From an uncultured Arthrobacter sp. (GTDB lineage Bacteria > Actinomycetota > Actinomycetes > Actinomycetales > Micrococcaceae), in NCBI RefSeq assembly GCF_947495145.1, contig NZ_CANLXP010000014.1, forward strand, positions 25,135 to 89,134: 64,000 nucleotides of DNA, written 5' to 3'. Every line of letters starts with the position of its first letter. The stretch's first letter is position 1. The notes beneath the pieces are model-generated. The model saw only the letters and a program-made list of their open reading frames with translations. It was not told the DNA's origin and did no database searches. Positions 44,638 through 53,385 of this stretch are shown one piece after another. Made by a program: the position numbers and the translations under genes.

Positions 44638-45474
44638 TCACCGTACAAGCGCGAACAGCAGCGACGGAAGCACTCCGGAGATAGTCCCGAGAACAGTCCC
44701 GACCAATGCAAGCACCCAACCGACGCGCCGTCGTCGTGCCTGGTCCACCTTCCGTGACACTTCATAGAAGGCGGATTCCAGCCAGCGCGCGTCACTCTGA
44801 GGCTGCGGGTTCTTGTGCCAGGTCTCGGGCTGGGCAGCGGCAGCGCTCAGTATTGCGATCTGCTGCGGCGTCAGAACCGGCCGCCGATGGTTGAGTGAGC
44901 GCAGTAGCTGCCGCGGTGTGAATACGGCAATCTCAGAATGCTTCTCGCGAACGGTGAGGCTTTTCGCTCCAACGATGACGACGACGCCACTCACATGAAT
45001 AGGGTGTCCCACCGCAGCAGACAGGAGCTTCGACGCTCGTTTTGCTTCATACACCGCATTGGGGATGTGACGCTGGCGCTGGCCCGCAACCATGAGTGTG
45101 TTCTTCGCAGTCCAAACGGCCTGACCGGCATGGCGCTTGGTGTTCACGGTGAACACCCCGCCCGGACCGATGAGCACATGGTCAATATCCGACGATCCCT
45201 TACCCACAGGAACTGCGTGAAGCACTGTCCACTCGGGACCGAGCTGGAGTAGCAGGGCGCCGATCTCCCTTTCCCCTAGAGCACCCCAGTACCAGGGGGC
45301 ACTTTCGGAACCAAGCGGTCGGGCGCCGAAGAAGCGACCCAGTGCGGAACGTGGTGGATCCAGGCGGTGAGCAGCAAGCAGTTCCTCGATGACCGAGTGC
45401 CCGGGAACACGACTGGTTAGCGTTTCACTATGCGACGGCTGAGACTGGGCAGGCAGCGGTTGAGCTTCAGACAT
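44638..45474 (-). CDS. NERD-domain protein with C-terminal membrane anchor
   Basis: The 278-residue protein has a nuclease-related (NERD) domain at about residues 65-180: G-E-R-E-I-G, VPVGKGSSDIDHVLIGPGGV with the metal-binding aspartate, and F-T-V-N-T-K-R-H (K-x-K-like site). A basic segment (R-K-V-D-Q-A-R-R-R-R) precedes one hydrophobic helix at the C-terminus (VGWVLALVGTVLGTISGVLP). NERD proteins are thought to act in DNA processing. It converges on the glycosyltransferase gene and looks intact. Confidence 0.85.
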   Translation of the reverse strand: MSEAQPLPAQSQPSHSETLTSRVPGHSVIEELLAAHRLDPPRSALGRFFGARPLGSESAPWYWGALGEREIGALLLQLGPEWTVLHAVPVGKGSSDIDHVLIGPGGVFTVNTKRHAGQAVWTAKNTLMVAGQRQRHIPNAVYEAKRASKLLSAAVGHPIHVSGVVVIVGAKSLTVREKHSEIAVFTPRQLLRSLNHRRPVLTPQQIAILSAAAAQPETWHKNPQPQSDARWLESAFYEVSRKVDQARRRRVGWVLALVGTVLGTISGVLPSLLFALVR

Positions 45475-45600
45475 TGTTCCCCCAAATGTGTCGATCTTTC
45501 CATCGAAGAGTAATCGATATGAGCCCGCTCATCGCAGCGAACAGGACTGGTTCGAAGGCGACATATGCTCGTGCAAGACCACCCGAACGATAGGAATCCC

Positions 45601-46653
45601 ATGAGCCGCACGTACGTCATCGATTCGATCCCCGGCGACGGCATTGGCGTCGATGTCACCGACGTGGCGATGCAGTGCGTCGATGCCGTCGCTACCCTGC
45701 ACGGCTTCTCTGTCCAGTGGCGGGTACGCGACTGGAACAGCGACCTCTACCGCAAGACCGGCCGCATGATGCCAGTCGACGGTATCGAGCAGCTCAGCAG
45801 TGGCGACGCCGTCTACCTGGGCGCTGTCGGAACACCGGACGTGCCCGACGACGTCACACTTTGGGGACTCCTCATTCCCATCCGTCGCGAGTTCGACCAG
45901 TACATCAACCTCCGCCCCATGCGGCTGCTGCCCGGCGTCGTCGGCGCGATGCCCGGCATCGAGGACCTGGACATCGTGGTGGTGCGCGAGAACGTCGAGG
46001 GCGAGTACTCGCAGATCGGCGGTCGGTTCGGTTCGGGGACGGATGGGGAGTTCGCGGTGCAGGAGAGCGTGTTCACGAGAAAGGGCGTTGCCCGTGCTGC
46101 GCGCTACGCCGCGAAGGCCGCCGTCGAACGTGGCGGGCAACTGGTCTCGGCAACTAAGTCCAACGGCATCATCCACACCATGCCTTTCTGGGATGAAGTG
46201 GTGGCGGAGACCGTGAAGGAGTTCCCCGGCGTCGTCGTTGAAAAGGTGCTCATTGACGCGCTAGCGGCGCGGCTGGTGATGAAGCCGACGAGCATCCGGA
46301 CCATCGTCGCGTCGAACCTGTTCGGCGACATCCTCTCGGATCTCGTGGCGGGCATCGCCGGGTCGATCGGGATTGCTCCGAGCGCCAATCTGAACCCCGA
46401 GCGCAAGCATCCGTCGATGTTCGAGCCCGTACACGGATCGGCTCCCGATATCGCGGGTAAGGGGATCGCCAACCCGGTCGGCGCACTGTGGGCGGCGGCA
46501 ATGATGCTCGACCACCTAGGAGAGGAGGCCGCTGCCAAGTCGCTGACGAACGCGTTCGAGTCTGCGCTCGCCGACGGGATTGCGACGCCGGACCTGAAGG
46601 GATCGGCTACTACAGCCTCGTTCGCTACGGAGGTGCTGTCCCGGCTGGAGTAG
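45601..46653 (+). CDS. Tartrate/D-malate dehydrogenase-type decarboxylating oxidoreductase
   Basis: The 350-residue protein is of the isocitrate/isopropylmalate dehydrogenase superfamily: I-P-G-D-G-I-G at the start, REFDQYINLRPMRLLPGV (substrate arginines), E-N-V-E-G-E-Y-S, and D-I-L-S-D-L-V-A-G metal-binding aspartates with N-P-E-R-K-H-P-S-M-F-E-P-V-H-G-S-A. The V-R-E-N-V-E-G-E-Y-S variant and W-G-L-L-I-P-I-R are like tartrate dehydrogenase/DmlA rather than LeuB. It oxidises D-malate or tartrate with NAD and releases CO2. AGGAA precedes the ATG at 45,601. Confidence 0.87.
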   Translation: MSRTYVIDSIPGDGIGVDVTDVAMQCVDAVATLHGFSVQWRVRDWNSDLYRKTGRMMPVDGIEQLSSGDAVYLGAVGTPDVPDDVTLWGLLIPIRREFDQYINLRPMRLLPGVVGAMPGIEDLDIVVVRENVEGEYSQIGGRFGSGTDGEFAVQESVFTRKGVARAARYAAKAAVERGGQLVSATKSNGIIHTMPFWDEVVAETVKEFPGVVVEKVLIDALAARLVMKPTSIRTIVASNLFGDILSDLVAGIAGSIGIAPSANLNPERKHPSMFEPVHGSAPDIAGKGIANPVGALWAAAMMLDHLGEEAAAKSLTNAFESALADGIATPDLKGSATTASFATEVLSRLE

Positions 46654-46714
46654 CCTCCGACGTCGTCGTTTTCCATAGCCAAGCGGCCTACCTCGGTCAG
46701 AACCGCCGCCGAAA

Positions 46715-46757
46715 CGCCGTCGGCCCACCTTCACATATGGAAGGTGGGCCGACGGCG
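46715..46757. terminator. Strong bidirectional hairpin terminator
   Basis: Perfect 18-base stem: CGCCGTCGGCCCACCTTC (46,715-46,732) with its complement at 46,740-46,757 and a seven-base loop. It lies between convergent genes ending at 46,653 and 46,774. No T run, as often in Actinobacteria. Confidence 0.8.
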
Positions 46758-46773
46758 AGCCTGAGGTTGAAGG

Positions 46774-47415
46774 CTACCGGTTATCGACGAGGTTGGCCTT
46801 GTCGACCTTGCGGTGGAAACGCATACCTGCCAGACCACCGAGGATCGCACCGATGAGGGCGACAACCGCTGCAATGATCGCGGAGATGATGCCCGTTGTG
46901 GTCATGTTCTCCGCGTTGGGGATCTGCGGGAAGCTGTTGACCTGGGCGAGAAGGTTGAACTGCGCGCCGGCGATGGCACCGAGGATGCCGACGATGACCG
47001 CAATGACGATCGCCCATACCCACACTGCAATACCCTGCTTCATACCGTTGAACCGAGCCATCCGGCCGGCAACATAACCGCCGCAGTAGTAGGCGATGAG
47101 CAGAATCACGAGCAGGATGATTGCCCCGATGATGCCGGCGCCCTGCGGATCCTGCGTGGCTTCAGATGCCACATCGGTGTTGGTTACGTTGCCGATGACT
47201 GCGCCAAGCGCCGTGGCCAGGGCGGTGAGCAGAACAGCTGTACCGGTTGCGGTGAGCCAGCCGAAGAAGGCCGAGCCGATCTTGACGCCGCCGAACTCTT
47301 CCTTCTCGCGTTCCAGCAGGTGATCCCGCTGGTCCTTGTCGACGTCATGGCGCCGGGTGTGGTCGGGATCGTTGTCGTCTGAGCCGCTGTGGGCGGATCC
47401 TGCGCTGGTGCTCAT
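46774..47415 (-). CDS. Four-helix membrane protein of unknown function
   Basis: The 213-residue product has a charged, histidine-rich N-terminal 45 residues, then four hydrophobic helices (ATGTAVLLTALATALGAVIG; GIIGAIILLVILLIAYYCGG; a helix around VWVWAIVIAVIVGILGAIAG; SAIIAAVVALIGAILGGLAG) and a short basic tail. The last helix is glycine-zipper-like. AGGAGAG precedes the ATG. It follows the PRC-barrel gene by 50 bases in the same direction, so the two may form an envelope-stress unit. I know no named family. Confidence 0.75.
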   Translation of the reverse strand: MSTSAGSAHSGSDDNDPDHTRRHDVDKDQRDHLLEREKEEFGGVKIGSAFFGWLTATGTAVLLTALATALGAVIGNVTNTDVASEATQDPQGAGIIGAIILLVILLIAYYCGGYVAGRMARFNGMKQGIAVWVWAIVIAVIVGILGAIAGAQFNLLAQVNSFPQIPNAENMTTTGIISAIIAAVVALIGAILGGLAGMRFHRKVDKANLVDNR

Positions 47416-47466
47416 GGTCTCTCCTGAAATCTGTATTTGGTGCGAATGATGATCAGCGAAGGCTTG

Positions 47467-48282
47467 TTAGCGGCGGTCGCTGTCGACGCCGTCGGTATCG
47501 ATTTGTTCCTTGCGGACTTCCTCGTTGACGGTCTGCTGTTCGGTGACGGTTTCCTTGTCCAGACGGACCCGCTCGACCGGTACGGCTTCCTTCTCAATGA
47601 CGGGGCGCTCCTCATGGAGGGTGACCTCGTGTTCTTCTTCGCTGATGGCGGGGCCGTCGAAGGCTTCGCCGCGGTTGGCGTCGGTGATCGGTTCGCGCTC
47701 GATGCGTACCTCTTCACGCTGGACCGGGACGGTCTTGGTGACGTTCTCCGTGACGACAAACTTGCGCAGTCGCGCACGGCCGGCTTCGCGGCGCTCAGTA
47801 CCAACGTGGAGCTGCTCTTCCGAGCGGGTCATCGCATCATCGGTGGTCGGGCCTGAGGTGTCATGGCCGACGGAAGCGCGGTCAGAGTCATCAGCACCGG
47901 TGGTCCTGTGGGCGTCGGAATCCCCGGTGGTTCCCGTGGTGTCCTCGCCGGTCGCGTAGCCGTTGGTCGAGATGCCGTAGTAACGGTAGAGCTCGGCTTC
48001 TTCCTGCTCGCTCAGGTGGCCATCAGGGGCAACGTTGGGAGCATCCTTGATCTTGTTCTTGGAGTATCCGACGCGAACGTCGTTGCCTTCGAGGGCTGCC
48101 CCTTCGAGCGGCGCGAAGGACTCGTTCGAGCCGAAGAGCCCGGTATTGATGGTGACCCAGCTCGGGTTTCCGGTGTGATCGTCGACGTAGACCTGTCCTA
48201 CGGAGCCGATCTTGCCGCCGTCGTTATCAAGAACCTTGCCGCCGGACTCGAGGATCTGCGAAATGTTGTCCTGAGAAATCAT
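47467..48282 (-). CDS. PRC-barrel and DUF2382 stress protein
   Basis: The 271-residue protein has an N-terminal PRC barrel (D-G-G-K-I-G-S-V-G-Q-V-Y-V-D-D; SWVTINTGLFGSNESFAPLE) and a C-terminal DUF2382 domain (RLRKFVVTENVTKTVPVQRE; H-E-V-T-L-H-E-E-R-P-V-I-E-K). A low-complexity acidic, threonine-rich linker joins them. DUF2382/YsnF-type proteins are linked to general stress. GAAGGAG stands seven bases before the ATG at 48,282, better than a start at 48,330. Confidence 0.88.
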   Translation of the reverse strand: MISQDNISQILESGGKVLDNDGGKIGSVGQVYVDDHTGNPSWVTINTGLFGSNESFAPLEGAALEGNDVRVGYSKNKIKDAPNVAPDGHLSEQEEAELYRYYGISTNGYATGEDTTGTTGDSDAHRTTGADDSDRASVGHDTSGPTTDDAMTRSEEQLHVGTERREAGRARLRKFVVTENVTKTVPVQREEVRIEREPITDANRGEAFDGPAISEEEHEVTLHEERPVIEKEAVPVERVRLDKETVTEQQTVNEEVRKEQIDTDGVDSDRR

Positions 48283-48599
48283 GGTGTTCTCCTTCATAGT
48301 GGAACCACAAACCGCCGAGAAAGGAAGCATGCTTATTACTAGGTTACCGTACGAACTAGCCGTCGTCTTCCGAGGTGCGGTCCGACCGTGAGGTGAATGC
48401 TGACGAAAGCTGCAGATCGAGCGAGGGAACCGGCGTCGTCGGCTTTAGACAGCACGGTGATAAAGTCGGTACAAAGTAATGCCGTCCCCATCGCTGATGC
48501 AGCGCAGGTTCACGGCCAAGCAGGGCGTTCCCGCCACGAAGCACCTTACCGCCGGTATTTGAGCTCCGGGTTTGCCGCCCGTCCAAGAGATCGGATCCC

Positions 48600-50294
48600 A
48601 TGACCAGGACTTCACGCCACTCCTCACCACGAGCAGGCCAGACACCACCGCGGCTGGATAAGGGTGCCATGCGCATCGTCGCGCTGGGCGGTCTGGAGGA
48701 GATCGGCCGCAATATGACCGTCTTCGAATTCGGCGGCAAGCTGCTGATTGTCGACTGCGGTGTCCTCTTCCCTGAGGAGCACCACCCGGGCGTGGACCTG
48801 ATCCTGCCCGACTTCTCCTACCTGCGTGATCGCCTCGATGACATCGTCGGCCTGGTGCTGACGCACGGGCACGAGGACCACATCGGCGCCGTGCCGTACC
48901 TGCTGCGTGAACGCGCGGACATCCCCATCATCTCGGCGAAGCTGACGCTGGCGTTCATCAAGACCAAGCTGCAGGAACACCGGATCACCGCCAAGACCGT
49001 GCAGGTCAAGGAGGGGGACCGGAAGAAGTTCGGGCCGTTCGACCTCGAGTTCCTGGCCGTCAACCACTCCATCCCGGACGGGCTGGCCGTTGCCATCCGC
49101 ACCAGCGCAGGGCTGGTCCTGGCCACCGGTGACTTCAAGATGGACCAGTTCCCGCTGGACGGCCGTATCACCGACCTCGCCGGATTCGCACGCCTCGGGG
49201 AGGAGGGCGTGGACCTGTTCCTGCCGGACTCCACCAACGCCGACGTTCCCGGCTTCCAGATCTCCGAACAGGACCTGGCGCCGGCCATCGACGAGGTGTT
49301 CCGCACCGCACCGCGCCGGATCATCGTTTCCAGCTTCGCGAGCCACATCCACCGCATCCAGCAGGTCATCGACGCGGCGCACCTGTACGGGCGGAAGGTG
49401 GCCTTTGTGGGCCGCTCGATGGTGCGGAACATGAAGACCGCACGCGAACTGGGGTACCTGAACATTCCGCGCGGGCTGCTGGTGGACTTCAAGGAACTCG
49501 ACAAGATGGCGCCCACCAAGGCCGTCCTGATCTGCACCGGCTCGCAGGGTGAACCGATGGCGGCGCTGGCTCGCATGGCAAGCCAGGACCACATGATCGA
49601 TCTGGCCCAGGGCGACACCGTGTTGCTGGCCAGCTCGCTGATCCCGGGCAATGAAACCTCGATCTACCGGCTCATCAATGACCTGACCAAGCTCGGCGCC
49701 AACGTGGTGCACAAGGGCAATGCGAAGGTCCACGTGTCCGGCCACGCCAGCGCCGGCGAGCTGGTCTACTGCTACAACCTCGTGCGTCCCCGCAACGTGA
49801 TGCCGGTCCACGGCGAGTACCGCCACCTGAAGGCGAATGCGGAGCTGGCTGTGCGGACCGGTGTGAACCCGAAGCAGGCTCTCATTGTCGAGGACGGCAC
49901 CACGATCGACCTGAAGGACGGCGTGGCTCGCGTCTCCGGCAAGGTCACCGCGGACTATGTGTACGTCGAGAATATGGTGGCCGGTGCCGCGACCGAGGAG
50001 TCGCTGCAGGACCGCATCCGCCTGGCCGAGGACGGCGCGCTGACAGTGCTGGCCATCGTCAACCCGGACACCGGAAAGCTGGAGGAGGATCCGGAGTTCT
50101 TCCCGGTCGGCTGGGCCCCGAAGGACGGCGAGCTGGACAAGGCAACCGACATCGTGGAGAAAACGCTCGCCCAACTAAAGGGCGAGAAGACCGGCCCCGA
50201 CGCGGAGCGCGCCATCGCCGAGGGTCTGGTCCGTTGGTCTGACCGGTCACTGCGGCGCAAGCCCGTGGTGACGGTCATCATCGTCGACGCGTAG
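48600..50294 (+). CDS. rnj: Ribonuclease J
   Basis: The 564-residue protein has the metallo-beta-lactamase and beta-CASP folds of RNase J: I-V-A-L-G-G-L-E-E-I-G, the zinc motif L-T-H-G-H-E-D-H-I-G at about residues 87-96, L-A-T-G-D-F-K-M-D, P-D-S-T-N-A-D, then C-T-G-S-Q-G-E-P in the beta-CASP part and HVSGHASAGELVYCYNLVRP near 380. It processes and degrades RNA from 5' ends. In relatives it commonly lies next to dapA, but no dapA is seen here. An ATG at 48,669 would also fit the fold's beginning. Confidence 0.93.
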   Translation: MTRTSRHSSPRAGQTPPRLDKGAMRIVALGGLEEIGRNMTVFEFGGKLLIVDCGVLFPEEHHPGVDLILPDFSYLRDRLDDIVGLVLTHGHEDHIGAVPYLLRERADIPIISAKLTLAFIKTKLQEHRITAKTVQVKEGDRKKFGPFDLEFLAVNHSIPDGLAVAIRTSAGLVLATGDFKMDQFPLDGRITDLAGFARLGEEGVDLFLPDSTNADVPGFQISEQDLAPAIDEVFRTAPRRIIVSSFASHIHRIQQVIDAAHLYGRKVAFVGRSMVRNMKTARELGYLNIPRGLLVDFKELDKMAPTKAVLICTGSQGEPMAALARMASQDHMIDLAQGDTVLLASSLIPGNETSIYRLINDLTKLGANVVHKGNAKVHVSGHASAGELVYCYNLVRPRNVMPVHGEYRHLKANAELAVRTGVNPKQALIVEDGTTIDLKDGVARVSGKVTADYVYVENMVAGAATEESLQDRIRLAEDGALTVLAIVNPDTGKLEEDPEFFPVGWAPKDGELDKATDIVEKTLAQLKGEKTGPDAERAIAEGLVRWSDRSLRRKPVVTVIIVDA

Positions 50295-50320
50295 GCGCTA
50301 CTTTCGATCAAGTATCCGCG

Positions 50321-50358
50321 AGAGGAGCTTCCTTACCTATTGGTAAGGAAGCTCCTCT
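50321..50358. promoter_or_regulatory. 17-base perfect hairpin over the abrB-vapC promoter
   Basis: AGAGGAGCTTCCTTACC (50,321-50,337) is the exact complement of 50,342-50,358 across a TATT loop. It could end rnj transcription. It also covers the -35 box and spacer of the antitoxin promoter, so it may be the antitoxin's operator. Confidence 0.65.
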
Positions 50359-50368
50359 TGAGTAAGAT
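50340..50368 (+). promoter_or_regulatory. Putative leaderless promoter of the AbrB-VapC module
   Basis: TTGGTA (50,340-50,345) and TAAGAT (50,363-50,368) are 17 bases apart. The ATG at 50,375 lies six bases after the -10 box, where transcription should begin. No Shine-Dalgarno fits in between. Confidence 0.55.
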
Positions 50369-50374
50369 TGACGC

Positions 50375-50650
50375 ATGACTCTCGCGAAGGTAACCAGTAA
50401 GGGCCAGGTCACCATACCGCTCGAGATCCGACAGAAACTCGGCCTTGAGGCGGGCTCCAGAATCGATTTCATTCTCACCGGAGAGGGCCGCGTAGTCGTC
50501 GAACCTGTTCATTCGTCGGTCAAGTCACTTGAAGGCGTATTCCACAATGCCGGCCGCAAGCCGGTTTCTCTGGCCGAGATGCAGGACGCCATCGAGGAAG
50601 AGGCGGGACGCGCTGGGCATGCACGTCCGGAACCCGGTGCAACTACGTGA
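50375..50650 (+). CDS. AbrB/MazE-type antitoxin
   Basis: The 91-residue protein starts with a swapped-hairpin AbrB domain (K-V-T-S-K-G-Q-V-T-I-P-L-E-I-R) followed by L-G-L-E-A-G-S-R-I-D-F-I. The acidic C-terminal part (LAEMQDAIEEEAGRAG) would bind the toxin. Its stop overlaps the vapC GTG by four bases. The ATG is probably the first base region of its mRNA. A perfect hairpin across its promoter is a likely autoregulatory site. Confidence 0.9.
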   Translation: MTLAKVTSKGQVTIPLEIRQKLGLEAGSRIDFILTGEGRVVVEPVHSSVKSLEGVFHNAGRKPVSLAEMQDAIEEEAGRAGHARPEPGATT

Positions 50651-51039
50651 TCGGCGTGGACACTAATGTCCTGGTCAGGTATCTGATCAAGGATCATCCC
50701 GAACAATCCACTGCGGCGTCTGCGCTCTTTGGATCCTTCTCGCCGAAGTCGCCCGGCTATCTCAGCGCAACAGTTTTGGTGGAGACGTTCTGGGTACTCA
50801 AGCGCGTCTACAAAGTGAGTTATGCAGAGATCGCCGACGTACTCCTGAACCTCGCCTCGTCAGAAGAAGTTGTAGTGGAGCACTCTGATGTCGTCCGTCA
50901 GGCAGCCCGCAAAGCTGCTGAAGGCTATGACTTCGCAGATGCTTTGATTGCCCTCAACGGGCGTGAGCGAGGCTGCGACTACACCGCTACGTTCGACACA
51001 CAGGCGGCCACCCTGAAGGGAATGAAGCTGCTCAAGTGA
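50647..51039 (+). CDS. vapC: VapC-family PIN-domain toxin
   Basis: The 130-residue protein has PIN residues in order: I-G-V-D-T-N-V-L-V-R-Y near the start, L-V-E-T-F-W-V-L, E-G-Y-D-F-A-D-A-L-I-A, and T-A-T-F-D-T-Q-A-A. It is an Mg-dependent RNase. The GTG start overlaps the antitoxin stop. It ends ten bases before a fragment of the small gene found whole at 52,925-53,227. Confidence 0.92.
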   Translation: MIGVDTNVLVRYLIKDHPEQSTAASALFGSFSPKSPGYLSATVLVETFWVLKRVYKVSYAEIADVLLNLASSEEVVVEHSDVVRQAARKAAEGYDFADALIALNGRERGCDYTATFDTQAATLKGMKLLK

Positions 51040-51048
51040 GCGGTAGGG

Positions 51049-51099
51049 CACCAACTCGACCTGGAACGGCACGTGCACGCCGCCGTCGTTCGTTGCCAT
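51049..51099 (-). pseudogene. 5' fragment of the small gene duplicated at 52,925-53,227
   Basis: The complementary strand from an ATG at 51,099 reads MATNDGGVHVPFQVELV, matching LAINDDGGHVPFQVELV near the start of the gene at 53,227. The match stops where the vapC 3' end begins. Only about 17 codons are present, so it is a fragment left by the toxin-antitoxin insertion or by a duplication. Confidence 0.65.
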
Positions 51100-51168
51100 G
51101 TCCCTGGCCGCCGGTCAACTGCCGGAATACGTTCGTGAAGGCTGGGGCCAAGATGGCATCATCGAAAG

Positions 51169-52911
51169 ATGAGCCCGAAAAGCCGTACACGCAAGCCCAA
51201 GTCCGCGGCCAGGAACAAGAACCGCAGGACCGGCCCGCCCAGCAACCCCATCGCGGACGTCTACCGCACCGTGGCTCCGCTATTTGCAGTGGAGGCGGAT
51301 CATACGTCTTCCCTGCACAGTGAGCTGATTGCGTCGGAGCTGTACTCCGTCATGCATGAAACCACGAATCTTGGTCCTGGAATCGATGCCGAGATGTTCG
51401 GCGACTGGGTGCGGTACGTCGAACGACAGCGGGATGCCGCAGCTGCCGCTATGCTATGGGCGCTTGCGCAAGTGGCTGATCCACCCGCTGACGCCGAAGC
51501 CGCCGCGGCCGCTCAGCGCCTGATGGACGCAGACGTAGCGCCGCCGGCATGGCTTGCGCCCCTGCGAAAGCTTGAGGCCACGGAAGCGTGGATGCTGACG
51601 GATGTTTTCGGTGACTCCATCGAGCTGGTGATCGAGTTCCGCACCGGACGGCGCAAGCACGGAATGGCCATGACGATCGACACCAACCACATGGGCGGTT
51701 ACGCCACCAGCCTGACGTTCGACGAAAGCGCGCGCAAGCTTGTCAAGGACCGGGAACGGTTCGCCGGGCATATGGACGGCCTGATGCAGATTGAGACTGC
51801 ATCGCTGACCGAGGTGCGGGCCCTGGGCATCGCTGCGATTGACGCCACCGACATCACCAGCGATCCTGACCTGGCGGCGGAGTATGCAGCGAGCCGTTCG
51901 CTGGCACTGAGCCGGCTGCGTGCGCTGCCGGGTAACGACGTCGTCGACCTCGCCGACCGCCGCATCCCCGTCGAAGCCGACGTACTGTCCCAGGCCGAGG
52001 AGATCGGGGCGGAGAACGAACGGCTGGCCGCCGAGTTCCTGGCGGATCTGCAGAAGGACCCGACCGACCACGCGGTCCGAGACTTCGATGAGGAGTTCGC
52101 GCGGCTCGCCGAGCTTGCGATCATGTACGGACGCAATTACGACGACGGCCGCCTCCTCCGCGTCAGCCCTCCGAAAATCAGCAGCTTCACCGGCTGGTTC
52201 CTGCCGCGCAAGGTGACGCTCGATGACGAGGAGCGAGAGGCGCTTCCGCTGTTCCTTGAGTCGTGGATTGCCTGGTGTGGGAAGCGTCAGCAGCTTCCGG
52301 CGCTGGCGATTGAACTGGTGCAGCATGCAGCAGCGACCACCCTCGATTCCGTGGCCGATCTGATTGAGGACGGCGAGGAGCTCACGTCACCGAGCATGGC
52401 GTTTCTCGAAGGCTTGGATATGGACACGATGGAGGAAGTGCAGGATGCCATCGGGCGCCGGCAGCTTGCCATGCCCTACTTCGGCACGCGGATCGGTGCG
52501 GAAGATTACCCGCAGCTGAACGCCAATAGGGCGGATGAGCTGCGGCTCCTGGTGCTCGGCGAGCTGAAGGAACTCCATGGTGTGGGGAAGAAGGAGTATC
52601 CCCGGAGCGGTGAACCGGATGGCTCGCCCGTCTGGGACGCCGCGCTGCGCGAGCTCGTGATTTCGCAGTTGTGGCACAACGACCCGCCGCAGGTCTGGGA
52701 AGCAGCCGTGCGGTTGCAGTCGAAGAGCCTGAACCGGTTGGAGATCCTCGCTCAGCTTCAGGGAGCGCTGTCCGGGCATATCGACGCTGCCAGGCTCCGG
52801 CCCCTGACCGACGGAGCCGGTTCCGACGCAGTGCATGCCGTAGGCTACGTCGCGTCGCTGTCAGCTCTCGGTGCGAGCAAGGGGCGGGGCGGACACCTTC
52901 GTCCTGTCTAA
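51169..52911 (+). CDS. Unrecognised 580-residue acidic protein
   Basis: The product is soluble and helix-rich, with a lysine/arginine-rich N-terminal 25 residues and an acidic remainder heavy in Ala, Leu and Glu. Visible stretches include SIELVIEFRTGRRKHGMAMT with D-T-N-H-M-G-G-Y, and YGRNYDDGRLLRVSPPKISS. Codon use fits the chromosome. The start at 51,169 has only a weak GAAAG leader. I know no named domain. It lies between a fragment and a full copy of one small gene, both leftward, so it may be part of a repeated unit. Confidence 0.7.
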   Translation: MSPKSRTRKPKSAARNKNRRTGPPSNPIADVYRTVAPLFAVEADHTSSLHSELIASELYSVMHETTNLGPGIDAEMFGDWVRYVERQRDAAAAAMLWALAQVADPPADAEAAAAAQRLMDADVAPPAWLAPLRKLEATEAWMLTDVFGDSIELVIEFRTGRRKHGMAMTIDTNHMGGYATSLTFDESARKLVKDRERFAGHMDGLMQIETASLTEVRALGIAAIDATDITSDPDLAAEYAASRSLALSRLRALPGNDVVDLADRRIPVEADVLSQAEEIGAENERLAAEFLADLQKDPTDHAVRDFDEEFARLAELAIMYGRNYDDGRLLRVSPPKISSFTGWFLPRKVTLDDEEREALPLFLESWIAWCGKRQQLPALAIELVQHAAATTLDSVADLIEDGEELTSPSMAFLEGLDMDTMEEVQDAIGRRQLAMPYFGTRIGAEDYPQLNANRADELRLLVLGELKELHGVGKKEYPRSGEPDGSPVWDAALRELVISQLWHNDPPQVWEAAVRLQSKSLNRLEILAQLQGALSGHIDAARLRPLTDGAGSDAVHAVGYVASLSALGASKGRGGHLRPV

Positions 52912-52924
52912 TTCCATCTCGGTT

Positions 52925-53227
52925 TTACTCGCCGCCGCCGTCCGCAAAGCCCGCGTCGAAGGATCCGGCGAAGTCCGCCTCCGGGGCGGGGTCCGCGACA
53001 CCCGTATAGGTCTGGCCGGAGTCCCCCGCGCGCAAGGCGGCTGGATCACTGTAGGGGGAGGCGTCGTCGTCGGCTGTCAGAAACGCGAGCACCGCACTGG
53101 GTGCAATAGCGGCAGCAGCGACCGCGCCCGGAATGCGCAGGGCCGGGTCTTCCGATTCGGGCACCAGCTCAACCTGGAACGGTACGTGCCCGCCGTCGTC
53201 GTTGATTGCCAGGTTCTTGACTGCCAT
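52925..53227 (-). CDS. Small 100-residue protein of unknown function
   Basis: GGAGGG precedes the ATG at 53,227. The product reads VKNLAINDDGGHVPFQVELV near the start, a short hydrophobic stretch (IPGAVAAAAIAPSAVLAFL) and an acidic, glycine-rich end. The hydrophobic stretch is short for a membrane helix but possible. Its N-terminal motif recurs in the fragment at 51,049-51,099. It converges on the 580-residue gene, 13 bases apart. Confidence 0.65.
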   Translation of the reverse strand: MAVKNLAINDDGGHVPFQVELVPESEDPALRIPGAVAAAAIAPSAVLAFLTADDDASPYSDPAALRAGDSGQTYTGVADPAPEADFAGSFDAGFADGGGE

Positions 53228-53385
53228 GGTGCCCTCCAACGCTGAGCCGGTGTGTACCTCTGATCGTCCTCGTTTCGCCGGCCATGTCAACGCCTGTTCA
53301 CCCGAATCAGGGCACGGCGTTCCCAAAGTGTCACCGGTCACGGGTAGCCTGCTGTCACCGCATTACGACAGGGAGTTGGTTTCAC

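Noticed and set aside
48624..50174. 516-codon frame opposite RNase J
   Set aside because: Shadow of a highly conserved gene; the translation is low-complexity and unlike any protein family.
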